The position numbers and the translations under genes are program-made. Below the pieces are notes generated by a model. The model saw only the letters and a program-made list of their open reading frames with translations, searched no databases and was not told where the DNA came from. Below, piece after piece: positions 41,625-49,092 of a stretch of 64,000 nt of DNA (the stretch's first letter is position 1; the number at the start of each line of letters is the position of its first letter). The stretch spans positions 434,001 through 498,000 of the forward strand of contig NZ_ML138678.1 of the NCBI RefSeq assembly GCF_004028635.1, in the 5' to 3' direction. Origin of the DNA: Streptomyces cyaneus (GTDB lineage Bacteria > Actinomycetota > Actinomycetes > Streptomycetales > Streptomycetaceae).

Positions 41625-41656
41625 GCAGCATGCGCAATGCTCTTTGCGCATGCTGC
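41625..41656. promoter_or_regulatory. 13-bp perfect inverted repeat ahead of the aldolase gene (candidate operator)
   Basis: GCAGCATGCGCAA (41625-41637) pairs perfectly with TTGCGCATGCTGC (41644-41656) over a 6-base gap. The right arm ends 22 bases before the eda ATG. The arms contain the shorter repeats TGCGCAA and TTGCGCA, which resemble sites of Lrp/AsnC-type regulators. No poly-T follows. It could also act as a terminator for yaaA, but its A/T-rich centre and the promoter position favour an operator. Confidence 0.65.
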
Positions 41657-41678
41657 TTGCGGTGGGCAGGATGACGCC

Positions 41679-42329
41679 ATGACCTCAGTCCTGGATCTCG
41701 CGCCCGTCGTCCCCGTGGTCGTGGTCGACGACCCCTTGGACGCCGTTCCTCTGGCCCGGGCGCTGGTCGCGGGCGGGCTGCCCGCGATCGAGGTGACGTT
41801 GCGGACGCCGGCCGGCCTGGCGGCGATCCGGGAGATCGCGGACGCCGTGCCGGACGCGGTGGTCGGGGCCGGCACGGTGATTACGCCGGAGCAGGTGGCG
41901 GAGGCGGTCGCGGCGGGGGCGCGTTTTCTGGTCAGCCCCGGCTGGACGGACGTACTGCTGGATGCGATGCGCGCATCCGGGGTGCCGTTCCTGCCCGGGG
42001 TGTCCACCACGTCGGAGGTCGTGGCACTCCTCGAGCGCGGGGTGCGGGAGATGAAGTTCTTCCCGGCGGAGGCGGCGGGCGGTACGGCCTATCTCAAGTC
42101 GTTGTACGGGCCGTTGCCGCAGGCCCGGTTCTGCCCCACGGGCGGGATCGGTCCGGCGTCGGCCCCCGACTATCTCGCCCTGCCCAACGTCGGGTGCGTG
42201 GGCGGGAGTTGGATGCTTCCGGCGGACGCGGTCGCGGCGCGGGACTGGGGGCGGATCGAGGCGCTGGCGCGGGAGGCGGCCGGGCTCAAGGGGCCAGCCG
42301 GGCTCAAGGGCTCAGGCGCGCAGGTGTGA
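41679..42329 (+). CDS. eda: KDPG/KHG aldolase (bifunctional 4-hydroxy-2-oxoglutarate / 2-dehydro-3-deoxyphosphogluconate aldolase)
   Basis: The 216-residue protein has the class I aldolase pattern of Eda. LARALVAGGLPAIEVTLRTP near residue 25 holds the substrate Glu, VVGAGTVITPEQV comes next, then FLVSPG. REMKFFPAEAAGG holds the Schiff-base Lys in the KFFPAE motif. The GGIG phosphate loop follows (FCPTGGIGPASAPDYLAL). It cleaves KDPG to pyruvate and glyceraldehyde 3-phosphate. The start follows AGGATGACGCC. It overlaps the convergent RNase H gene by 18 bases. Confidence 0.95.
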   Translation: MTSVLDLAPVVPVVVVDDPLDAVPLARALVAGGLPAIEVTLRTPAGLAAIREIADAVPDAVVGAGTVITPEQVAEAVAAGARFLVSPGWTDVLLDAMRASGVPFLPGVSTTSEVVALLERGVREMKFFPAEAAGGTAYLKSLYGPLPQARFCPTGGIGPASAPDYLALPNVGCVGGSWMLPADAVAARDWGRIEALAREAAGLKGPAGLKGSGAQV

Positions 42330-43586
42330 CGTGTCGTTGAAGAGCCGTACGCTCGCGTTGCCGTCGGCGTAGTACGCCACCGCCGAGAGGGAGGCCGCCG
42401 AGAGTTCCATGCGGAACAGGGACTCGGGCGGGGCGCCCAGGGCGAGGCGTACGAACGTCTTGATCGGGGTGACGTGCGTGACGAGGAGGACCGTGCGGCC
42501 CGCGTACGCCGCGATCAGCTTGTCGCGGGTGGCGGCGATGCGGGTGGCGGTCGCCGCGAAGCTCTCGCCGTCGCCGGTGGGGCGGGCCTCCGGGTCGGCC
42601 AGCCAGGCGGTGAGGTCGTCCGGGTAGCGCTCGCGGACCTCGCCGAAGGTGAGCCCCTCCCAGGCGCCGAAGTCGGTCTCGCGCAGGCCGTCGTCGATGC
42701 TCACGTCGAGGCCGAGGCGGGCGGCGACGATGCCGGCGGTCTCCCGGGTACGGGTGAGGGGCGAGGCGACGATGTGCTGGATGGTGCCGCGCCGGGCGAG
42801 GGCGGCGCCGACGCGCTCGGCCTGCTCCCGGCCGACGTCGGAGAGGGACGGATCGGTACCGCCGCTGCCGGAGAACCGCTTCTGGGGGGTGAGGGGGGTT
42901 TCCCCGTGCCGGAGCAGCACGAAGGTGGCGGGCGCCCCCATGTCGGCGGGAGCCCAGCCGGAGGAAGGCGCGGCGACGGTGCGGGCGGCCCGGACATCGG
43001 CCTCGGCCTTGGCGTCTTCCGGCGGGCCGGAGGGCTCAGGCTCCCCGGCAGTCGACCCCGTCACCTCAGCCACCTCAGCCACGTCAGCCACCTCAGTCAC
43101 GGCACTCGCAGCCCTCGCAGCCCTCGCGTCAGCCGCCTCCAGCTCCGCCACGGAAGCCGCCGCCGACCACTGCTCCCCCCGCTTCCCGGCGTCCATCGCC
43201 TCGTTGGCCAGCCGGTCCGCGTGCTTGTTCTGCTCCCGGGGGATCCACTCGTACGTCACCTGCGTCGCCGGCAGGACCCGTGCCGCCTCGAACGCCAGCG
43301 GCTTCATGTCCGGGTGCTTGATCTTCCAGCGGCCCGACATCTGCTCGATGACCAGCTTGGAGTCCATACGGACGTGGACCGTGGCCGTCGGGTCCAGCTC
43401 GCGCGCGGCGCGCAGGCCGGCGAGCAGGCCACGGTACTCGGCGACGTTGTTCGTGGCGATGCCGATGTACTCGGCCGCCTCGGCCAGCGTCTGCCCCGTG
43501 GCCGCGTCGACGACCACGGCACCGTAGCCCGCGGGCCCCGGGTTGCCCCGTGACCCGCCGTCGGCCTCGACGATGAACTCCCGCAC
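42312..43586 (-). CDS. Bifunctional RNase HI / histidine phosphatase
   Basis: The 424-residue protein fuses two enzymes. Residues 1-140 are RNase HI: VEADGGSRGNPGPAGYG with the first Asp, NVAEYRGLLAGLRAA with the Glu, VRMDSKLVIEQMSG with Asp, and EQNKHADRLANEAMD. Residues 220-424 are a phosphoglycerate-mutase-type phosphatase: VLLRHGETPLTPQKRFSG with RHGE, TRTRETA and LLVTHVTPIK with the second His. This fusion is standard in actinobacteria, and the phosphatase half acts in cobalamin assembly. The linker near residues 165-190 is low in complexity (repeated E-V-A-(D/E)-V), encoded by a short near-tandem DNA repeat. Confidence 0.95.
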   Translation of the reverse strand: MREFIVEADGGSRGNPGPAGYGAVVVDAATGQTLAEAAEYIGIATNNVAEYRGLLAGLRAARELDPTATVHVRMDSKLVIEQMSGRWKIKHPDMKPLAFEAARVLPATQVTYEWIPREQNKHADRLANEAMDAGKRGEQWSAAASVAELEAADARAARAASAVTEVADVAEVAEVTGSTAGEPEPSGPPEDAKAEADVRAARTVAAPSSGWAPADMGAPATFVLLRHGETPLTPQKRFSGSGGTDPSLSDVGREQAERVGAALARRGTIQHIVASPLTRTRETAGIVAARLGLDVSIDDGLRETDFGAWEGLTFGEVRERYPDDLTAWLADPEARPTGDGESFAATATRIAATRDKLIAAYAGRTVLLVTHVTPIKTFVRLALGAPPESLFRMELSAASLSAVAYYADGNASVRLFNDTSHLRA

Positions 43587-43604
43587 GACCAGAACCCCTT
43601 AACC

Positions 43605-43652
43605 CCTCAGACCCTCAAAGCCTCAGACCTTCAAAGCCTCAGACCCTCAGCC
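43605..43652. repeat. Three tandem 16-bp repeats between the zinc-ribbon and RNase H genes
   Basis: The unit CCTCAGACCCTCAAAG (43605-43620) is followed by CCTCAGACCTTCAAAG (43621-43636) and CCTCAGACCCTCAGCC (43637-43652). Copies two and three differ from the first by one and three bases. The array fills much of the 89-base gap between two minus-strand genes. It has no palindrome and no visible coding use; slippage is the likely origin. Confidence 0.8.
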
Positions 43653-43675
43653 GAAGCCCCTCAGTGCGAGGCGCC

Positions 43676-44419
43676 TTACAGACCCGACTCGGCCGTACGC
43701 ACCAGAATCCGGCGGCAGTTCTCGCACCGCACCACCGTGTTCGGCGCCGCCGCGCGGATCTCGCTCAGCTCGGTGATGGCGAGCTCCTGGCGGCAGCCCT
43801 GGCAGGTGCGCTGGTACAGCCTGGCCGCGCCGACGCCGCCCTGCTGCTGGCGCAGCTTGTCGTAGAGCTTCAGCAGGTCCGCGGGGACGGCGGCCGCGAT
43901 GACCTCGCGCTCCTTCGTCACCGACGCCACCTCGCCGTCGATCTCCTCGAACGCGGCGTCCCGGCGGGCGGTCGCGTCGTCGACCTTCCCCTGAACGGCA
44001 CCGACCCGCTCGGTCAGCTCGGCGACCCGCTCCTGCGCGGACTCGCGGCGCTCCATGACCTCCAGGACGATGTCCTCCAGGTCGCCCTGGCGCTTGGCGA
44101 GGGAGGCGATCTCGTGCTGGAGGTTCTCCAGGTCCTTCGGGGAGGTGATGGCTCCGGAGTCCAGGCGCTGCTGGTCGCGGGCGGCGCGCTGGCGCACCTG
44201 GTCCACGTCCTGCTCGGCCTTGGTCTGCTCGCGGGCGCAGTCGCTCTCCTCGGTCTGCGCGGCCACGAGCAGGTCACGCAGCTGCGTGTGGTCCTTGGTC
44301 AGCGTCTCGATCTCGGCGTGCTCCGGCAGCGACTTCCGCTTGTGCGCGAGCTGCTGGAGGCGGACGTCGAGGGCCTGGACGTCGAGGAGGCGGATCTGGT
44401 CGGCGGGCTCGGCGTTCAG
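43676..44419 (-). CDS. Coiled-coil protein with C-terminal C4-type zinc ribbon, apparently starting at CTG
   Basis: The 247-residue product is a long coiled coil (from QALDVRLQQLAHKRKSL through VELTERVG-type heptads) ending in a zinc ribbon CQGC and CENC (RTCQGCRQELA, VVRCENCRRIL). This family of actinobacterial proteins is linked to Nif3 and RNase H genes in this order. The start is a puzzle: relatives begin with (M/V)NAEPADQIRLLD, and at that spot this strand has CTG (44419-44417), overlapping the Nif3 stop as CTGA. GGAG lies 7 bases upstream and no ATG, GTG or TTG is in frame nearby. The long open frame upstream is the shadow of Nif3. Confidence 0.85.
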   Translation of the reverse strand: MNAEPADQIRLLDVQALDVRLQQLAHKRKSLPEHAEIETLTKDHTQLRDLLVAAQTEESDCAREQTKAEQDVDQVRQRAARDQQRLDSGAITSPKDLENLQHEIASLAKRQGDLEDIVLEVMERRESAQERVAELTERVGAVQGKVDDATARRDAAFEEIDGEVASVTKEREVIAAAVPADLLKLYDKLRQQQGGVGAARLYQRTCQGCRQELAITELSEIRAAAPNTVVRCENCRRILVRTAESGL

Positions 44420-45270
44420 TTGGGGGCTCCAGATGTGTCCGTGGTGGTGGACGCCGCGTGGGCGGTCCAGGGGTCGGTGACCGTCTTCGAGACGTGGACG
44501 CGCAGGTCCCATCCCTTGCGGTCGGAGATCTCGTCGAGCTGGGCGGCGGCCAGCTCGCACCAGGGCCATTCGGTGGCCCAGTGCGCCGCGTCGAGCAGCG
44601 CGAGAGGACTGTGGGCGAGGGCCTCGGACGCCGGGTGGTGGCGGAGGTCCGCGGTGAGGAAGGCATCGACGCCGGCGGCGCGTACCTGGTCGAAGAGGCT
44701 GTCGCCGGAACCGCCGCTGACGGCGATCGTGCGGACCGTCGCCTCCGGGTCGCCGGCCACGCGGATGCCCTGCGCGGTGGCGGGCAGCCGCTCGGCGGCG
44801 CGGGCGGCGAGATCGCGGACGGTCAGGGGGTGGTCGAGCTCGCAGACGCGGCCCAGACCCCGGCGGCCCTCGGGGTCGGTCGGGTCCGGCACCAGCGGTC
44901 GTACGACACGTAGATCCAGGGCGCCGGCCAGTGCGTCGCTGACTCCCGGGTCGGCCGTGTCCGCGTTGGTGTGCGCGACGTGCAGCGCGATGTCGTTCTT
45001 GATCAGCGTGTGGACGACCCGGCCCTTGAAGGTGGAGGCCGCCACGGTCGTCGTACCGCGAAGGTAGAGCGGGTGGTGGGTGACCAGCAGGTCGGCGCCC
45101 AGCTTCACCGCCTCGTCCACGATCTCCTGGACCGGGTCGACGGCGAACAGGACCCTGGAGACCTCCTGGTCGGGGTCGCCCACGACGGTGCCGACCGCGT
45201 CCCAGGACTCGGCCCGCTCGGCGGGCCACAGGTTCTCCAGCGCGGTGATGACTTCAGACAGACGGGGCAC
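44416..45270 (-). CDS. Nif3-like dinuclear metal-centre protein
   Basis: The 284-residue protein has the Nif3 signature: LSEVITALENLWPAERAESW near the start, DLLVTHHPLYLRG near residue 70 with its pair of His, HVAHTNADTADPG with the next His, and VDAFLTADLRHHPASEA, also typical. The dimetal site is formed by these His and Asp residues. The family binds two metal ions and forms hexamers; its function is unsettled. GTG 45270 is chosen because relatives start with (M/V)PRLSEVI; an in-frame GTG at 45294 would add 8 residues. It is coupled to the zinc-ribbon gene by a 4-nt overlap. Confidence 0.93.
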   Translation of the reverse strand: MPRLSEVITALENLWPAERAESWDAVGTVVGDPDQEVSRVLFAVDPVQEIVDEAVKLGADLLVTHHPLYLRGTTTVAASTFKGRVVHTLIKNDIALHVAHTNADTADPGVSDALAGALDLRVVRPLVPDPTDPEGRRGLGRVCELDHPLTVRDLAARAAERLPATAQGIRVAGDPEATVRTIAVSGGSGDSLFDQVRAAGVDAFLTADLRHHPASEALAHSPLALLDAAHWATEWPWCELAAAQLDEISDRKGWDLRVHVSKTVTDPWTAHAASTTTDTSGAPN

Positions 45271-45410
45271 GAAGCAAAGGCTACCCGGCTGCACCGGTGC
45301 CGGAGCCGGTGGATCACCACTCCCCCGAACACCTCCGGCCGCATCGGGCGGTCCCCGGCCCGGCCCAGCACAGTCACCTCCGTTTCCTCAGGCGAATCGG
45401 TCTTCGGCCA

Positions 45411-45429
45411 CCCCTTTGTGTGAAAGGGG
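45411..45429. other. Small hairpin in the promoter region of the downstream gene
   Basis: CCCCTTT (45411-45417) pairs with AAAGGGG (45423-45429) over a 5-base loop, 63 bases before the ATG of the following plus-strand gene. It could be a regulatory stem or a weak terminator reading outward from Nif3 antisense transcription. The 222-base gap contains this gene's promoter, but I cannot identify -10 and -35 boxes with confidence. Confidence 0.4.
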
Positions 45430-45492
45430 AACCCCGCCGATCCCACGTCTGTGCGTGCGAAAACTAGCTTCGTCACTGGAGGTGACCGGACC

Positions 45493-46647
45493 ATGACGGC
45501 CTGTGCGATCGAGCCCGCGGCGGAGCATGAGGACGACGAAGTGCCTCGGGCGGTATGCACCATCACGGCGGACGGTTCCTACGCAGCCCGCCTCGCGCTG
45601 AACGGCGACTGCTGGTTCCCGGAGCGCTGGACCCTCGACGGCCCCGAGCCCTACGCCGTGCCGCTGCCCTCCCACCAGCCGGAGGAACCCGGCACCGAGG
45701 TGCAGCCCATGGGCGACGGGCGGGTCCTCATCCGCCGCCCCACCGACGGACGGCACGTCTTCTCGCTGCTGTATCCGACCGGGCCCGGCACCGGTGAGCT
45801 GCTGCTGGGCGCGGTCCAGTGCCCGGACGAGGGGACCCGGCTGCGAATGCTGCCTCCCGCGCCGGGCGGCGACAAGGCGTACGCCCTCGCCGTGGGCCGG
45901 CGTTCCAGCGCGGTGTGGCTGGTGGCGGGGGGCGCCTTCGGGCCCGAGCACCTCGCGGAGATCCCGGGGCGCTGCTCGGGCGGGGTGTGGCTGGACCGGG
46001 GCGGGCGGATACTGGCGCTCGACCGGGAGTCCGGGGGCCGTACGAAGGCCGTCGTGGTCGATCTGGAGCGGGGCGGCGAGGTGTCGCCGCTGCTGCAGAT
46101 CACGGCGGACAGCGACGACCGGTTGCTGCTCGCCGACCCGGACAGCGGGCTGTTGCTGATCCGCTCGGACGCTCCCTCGCCGGGGCAGGAACGGTTGGGC
46201 TGGGGGGTGCTGGGCAGCACGCTGCCGGTGCGCTTCCCGGAGTGCCTGCGGGTGCCCGACTGCACGGTGACGCCGTTCGCGATCCAGCCGGGGCAGGTGC
46301 TGACGCCGGAGAGCTGCGGGGTGGCGCTGCGCATCGACGGGCCGGTCGGGAGCTGGGTGGGTGTGTGGCGGCCCGCCGAGCGTCAGGTACGTCATCTCGC
46401 GGCGCCCGAGGGATGGTTGGCGGGGGCCGGGTTGTGGACGCGGGACGGGGTGCTGCAACTGCCGTACGCCACGCGGGAGGTACGGTGCGGGGTGGCTCGT
46501 ACGGAGTTGCCACCACTGGAGGAAAGACCGGAAGCAGAACCGCAGTCGCCGTCTTCCATGCCGGTGGAAAAGGAGCCTCCGGGTCCTGTCGCAGCCCGCC
46601 CCGTGCCCTTGCAGCAAGCGCCGTTGGGCGGTCTTGTAACGAAGTAG
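45493..46647 (+). CDS. Conserved hypothetical protein, probable beta-propeller-like
   Basis: I do not recognise a named family. The 384-residue protein has no signal peptide or membrane segment. It has repeated short beta-type units (GDGRVLIRRPTDGRHVFSLL, then LAVGRRSSAVWLVAGG, ILALDRESGGRTKAVVV, LLLADPDSGLLLI) that suggest a propeller or repeat beta fold. The C-terminal 45 residues are Pro- and Glu-rich. ATG 45493 is preferred because GGAGGTGA precedes it; the frame is open a little further upstream. It is followed by a tiny gene. Its cytoplasmic, single-gene setting gives no clue to function. Confidence 0.75.
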   Translation: MTACAIEPAAEHEDDEVPRAVCTITADGSYAARLALNGDCWFPERWTLDGPEPYAVPLPSHQPEEPGTEVQPMGDGRVLIRRPTDGRHVFSLLYPTGPGTGELLLGAVQCPDEGTRLRMLPPAPGGDKAYALAVGRRSSAVWLVAGGAFGPEHLAEIPGRCSGGVWLDRGGRILALDRESGGRTKAVVVDLERGGEVSPLLQITADSDDRLLLADPDSGLLLIRSDAPSPGQERLGWGVLGSTLPVRFPECLRVPDCTVTPFAIQPGQVLTPESCGVALRIDGPVGSWVGVWRPAERQVRHLAAPEGWLAGAGLWTRDGVLQLPYATREVRCGVARTELPPLEERPEAEPQSPSSMPVEKEPPGPVAARPVPLQQAPLGGLVTK

Positions 46648-46742
46648 TGGCGGTTGGCGTGGCCGTCTGGATTCGGCCCGTGGTCGTCCGGTTAAACTCG
46701 CCCGGCTGTAAGAAAGATCATGTTGACGGGGTGAGTTTTCCG

Positions 46743-46907
46743 ATGAGCAACGCCAGCACGACCCAGCCGGGGCCGGCCGACGTTCACGACGTTCAGAAGG
46801 CCTCCGGCCACGGCAGGCACCGGGGCCCGGTGTCGTCCCACGACAGCGAGACGGCTCCCCGCGGCCGTCACCGCAAGCCGGCCGAGGAAACCGAAACGGC
46901 AGCCTGA
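46743..46907 (+). CDS. Small conserved hydrophilic protein
   Basis: A 54-residue polypeptide beginning MSNASTTQPGPADVHDVQKA and rich in His, Arg, Ser and Glu. It has no membrane segment and is probably disordered. The last codons have typical Streptomyces GC3 bias, and a strong terminator follows 33 bases later, which supports it as a real gene. I do not recognise a function. The ribosome site (GGGGTGAG) is only moderate. Confidence 0.65.
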   Translation: MSNASTTQPGPADVHDVQKASGHGRHRGPVSSHDSETAPRGRHRKPAEETETAA

Positions 46908-46940
46908 CAAGTCGGCGCCAGCCTGACGCCGCGCGCCGCA

Positions 46941-46986
46941 ACGGCATACGGCCCTGTTCCTCCCTGAGGAGCAGGGCCGTTGCCGT
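46941..46986. terminator. Bidirectional terminator
   Basis: ACGGCA (46941-46946) pairs with TGCCGT (46981-46986), and inside it CGGCCCTG (46949-46956) pairs with CAGGGCCG (46972-46979), giving a two-part stem. It separates the small plus-strand gene from the convergent SDR gene and can serve both. Confidence 0.85.
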
Positions 46987-47020
46987 ATCTACCCGCGGGC
47001 CGGCCTCGACCCCCCGCGAC

Positions 47021-47959
47021 CTATCCGCGTTTCAGCGCCAGGACCTCCGCCGCCCCGAAGGTCTCCTCCGCCGGCCGCTCCGCGTAGTGCGGGGTGAGCA
47101 GCGCATCGAGCTCGTCGTGCGTGAAAGCCTCCTGCTTGCTGTCGAACTTCGCGGCGACCCGCGGCCGTTCGACGATCGCCACCATGCCGCCGTGTACGAC
47201 GAGCAGCTGGCCGTTGATCCGGGCGGCGGCCGGTGCGGCCAAGTAGCCGACGAGCGGGGCGACATGCTCGGGGGCCAGCGGGTCCAGGCCGTCCGCCGGC
47301 CGGCCGAGGCCTGCGAAGACGTCCTCGGTCATACGGGTCCGGGCGCGCGGGCAGATGGCGTTCGCCGTCACGCCGTACTTGGCGAGGGCGAGGGCGGTGG
47401 AGGTGGTGAGCCCGACGATTCCGCCCTTCGCGGCCGCATAGTTGGGCTGTCCGGCGGACCCCGCGAGGAACGCCTCCGACGAGGTGTTCACGACCCGCCC
47501 GTACACCGGCCCGCCCGCCGCCTTGGACCGCTCGCGCCAGTGCGCGGCGGCGAAGCGGATGGTGTTGAAGTGGCCCTTGAGGTGGACCCGGATCACCGAG
47601 TCCCACTCCTCCTCCGCCATGGAGAAGACCATGCGGTCGCGCAGGATGCCCGCGTTGTTGACCAGGATGTCCAGCTTGCCGAACTCGGCGATCGCCAACT
47701 CGACGAGTTCCTGGGCATGTTGGAAGTCGGCGACGTCACCGGTGTGGGCGAGCGCCCGGCCGCCCGCCTTCCGTATCTCGGCGGCGACCTCCTCGGCGGG
47801 CCCGGTGGAGGCCTCGCCCGAGCCGTCCCGGCCGGGCTGCCCGTAGTCGTTGACGACGACGGCGGCGCCGAGCCGGGCGAGTTCGAGCGCCTCGGCCCGG
47901 CCGAGACCTCGCCCGGCGCCGGTGACGATGGCGGACAGTCCCTCGAGTGGCAGTGACAT
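47021..47959 (-). CDS. Short-chain dehydrogenase/reductase (3-hydroxyacyl-CoA-type)
   Basis: The 312-residue protein has a classic Rossmann SDR: AIVTGAGRGLGRAEALELAR (nucleotide site TGxxxGxG), DILVNNAGIL, the active-site Ser in VVNTSSEA and Y-x-x-x-K in PNYAAAKGGI, with a C-terminal extension of about 60 residues. The length and the ALAKYGVTANAICPRARTRM end match multifunctional-enzyme-type 3-hydroxyacyl-CoA dehydrogenases of beta-oxidation. It is last in the ADH-MaoC-SDR operon. ATG 47959 follows AAGGGA. Confidence 0.9.
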   Translation of the reverse strand: MSLPLEGLSAIVTGAGRGLGRAEALELARLGAAVVVNDYGQPGRDGSGEASTGPAEEVAAEIRKAGGRALAHTGDVADFQHAQELVELAIAEFGKLDILVNNAGILRDRMVFSMAEEEWDSVIRVHLKGHFNTIRFAAAHWRERSKAAGGPVYGRVVNTSSEAFLAGSAGQPNYAAAKGGIVGLTTSTALALAKYGVTANAICPRARTRMTEDVFAGLGRPADGLDPLAPEHVAPLVGYLAAPAAARINGQLLVVHGGMVAIVERPRVAAKFDSKQEAFTHDELDALLTPHYAERPAEETFGAAEVLALKRG

Positions 47960-47984
47960 CAACGTCCCTTCGCAGGCGGTGGGT

Positions 47985-49061
47985 TCAGATCTCGATGCAC
48001 GTACGCAGTGCAGTGCCCGTCCGCATCTGGTCCAGGGCCTCGTTGATGTCGGAGAGCGGCACGCGGTGGGTGATCAGGCCGGCGAGGTCGATCCGGCCTG
48101 CGCGCCAGAGCGCGATCGTCCGCTCGTAGGAGCGCAGGACGTCTCCGCCGCCGTACATGGACGGCAGGATCCGCTTCTCGTCGAAGAACAGCTCGAACAT
48201 GTTGAGCTGGAGGAAGTCGTCCATCGCTCCGGCGCCGACGACGACGAGCGTGCCGCCGCGCCTGGTGTTCTCGTAGGCCGTGCGGGCGGTGGCGGACTTG
48301 CCGACGACCTCGAAGACGTAGTCGAAGCCTTCGCCGGCGGTGACCTGTTGCTTGGCGTCGGCCAGCTCGTCCGGTGAAACCGCCTTCGTTGCACCGAACT
48401 TGAGCGCGGACTCGCGGCGCGAGGCGACCGGGTCGACGGCGACGATCTCGGCGGCCCCCTTGAGCCGGGCGCCCTGGATCGCGGAGATGCCGACGCCGCC
48501 GCAGCCGATGACGGCGACGGACGAACCCGCCTCCACGTCCGCGGTGTTGAGTGCGGCGCCGAGCCCCGTGGTCACCCCGCAGCCGATGAGGGCGGCGATG
48601 TCGAAGGGCACGTCGTCGGGGATCGGCACCGCGCATCCGGCGTCGACGACGACTTCCTCGGCGAAGGTGCCGGTGCCGGCGAAGCCGAAGACGTCCCCGG
48701 CGGGGCGCTTGAAGTTGGGGGTGCCGGCGTTCATGAAACCTGCCAGGCACAGCTCGGTCTGGCCGCGCTTGCAGGCGGGGCAGGCGCCGCAGGCGGGGAG
48801 CCAGCAGACGACGACCCGGTCGCCGGGCTTCAGGTTCCGCACGCCTTCCCCGACCTCGACGATCTCGCCCGCACCCTCATGACCGGGCACGAACGGGCCC
48901 GGCTGCGGAAGCACCCCCGCCATCGCGGACAGATCCGAATGACACAGCCCGGTCGCCCGCACCCGGACCCTCACCTTGCCGGGCCCGAAGCCCACCGCCT
49001 CGACGTCGTCGAGGACCTCGAGCTTGTCCTGACCGATCTCGTGCAGTACGGCTGCTCGCAT
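47985..49061 (-). CDS. Zinc-dependent alcohol dehydrogenase (MDR family)
   Basis: The 358-residue enzyme has the MDR zinc-ADH pattern. GLCHSDLSAM gives Cys and Ser of the catalytic site, GHEGAGEIVEVGEG the next His-Glu pair, and CGACPACKRGQTELC the structural zinc Cys cluster. VAVIGCGGVGISAIQGARL is the NAD(P) Rossmann loop. It probably oxidises an alcohol or CoA ester intermediate, in step with the SDR and MaoC neighbours, 25 bases before the SDR gene and 31 bases after MaoC. Confidence 0.92.
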   Translation of the reverse strand: MRAAVLHEIGQDKLEVLDDVEAVGFGPGKVRVRVRATGLCHSDLSAMAGVLPQPGPFVPGHEGAGEIVEVGEGVRNLKPGDRVVVCWLPACGACPACKRGQTELCLAGFMNAGTPNFKRPAGDVFGFAGTGTFAEEVVVDAGCAVPIPDDVPFDIAALIGCGVTTGLGAALNTADVEAGSSVAVIGCGGVGISAIQGARLKGAAEIVAVDPVASRRESALKFGATKAVSPDELADAKQQVTAGEGFDYVFEVVGKSATARTAYENTRRGGTLVVVGAGAMDDFLQLNMFELFFDEKRILPSMYGGGDVLRSYERTIALWRAGRIDLAGLITHRVPLSDINEALDQMRTGTALRTCIEI

Positions 49062-49092
49062 GGTGCGGCTCCCCTCGTACGGCGTTCTGGAC

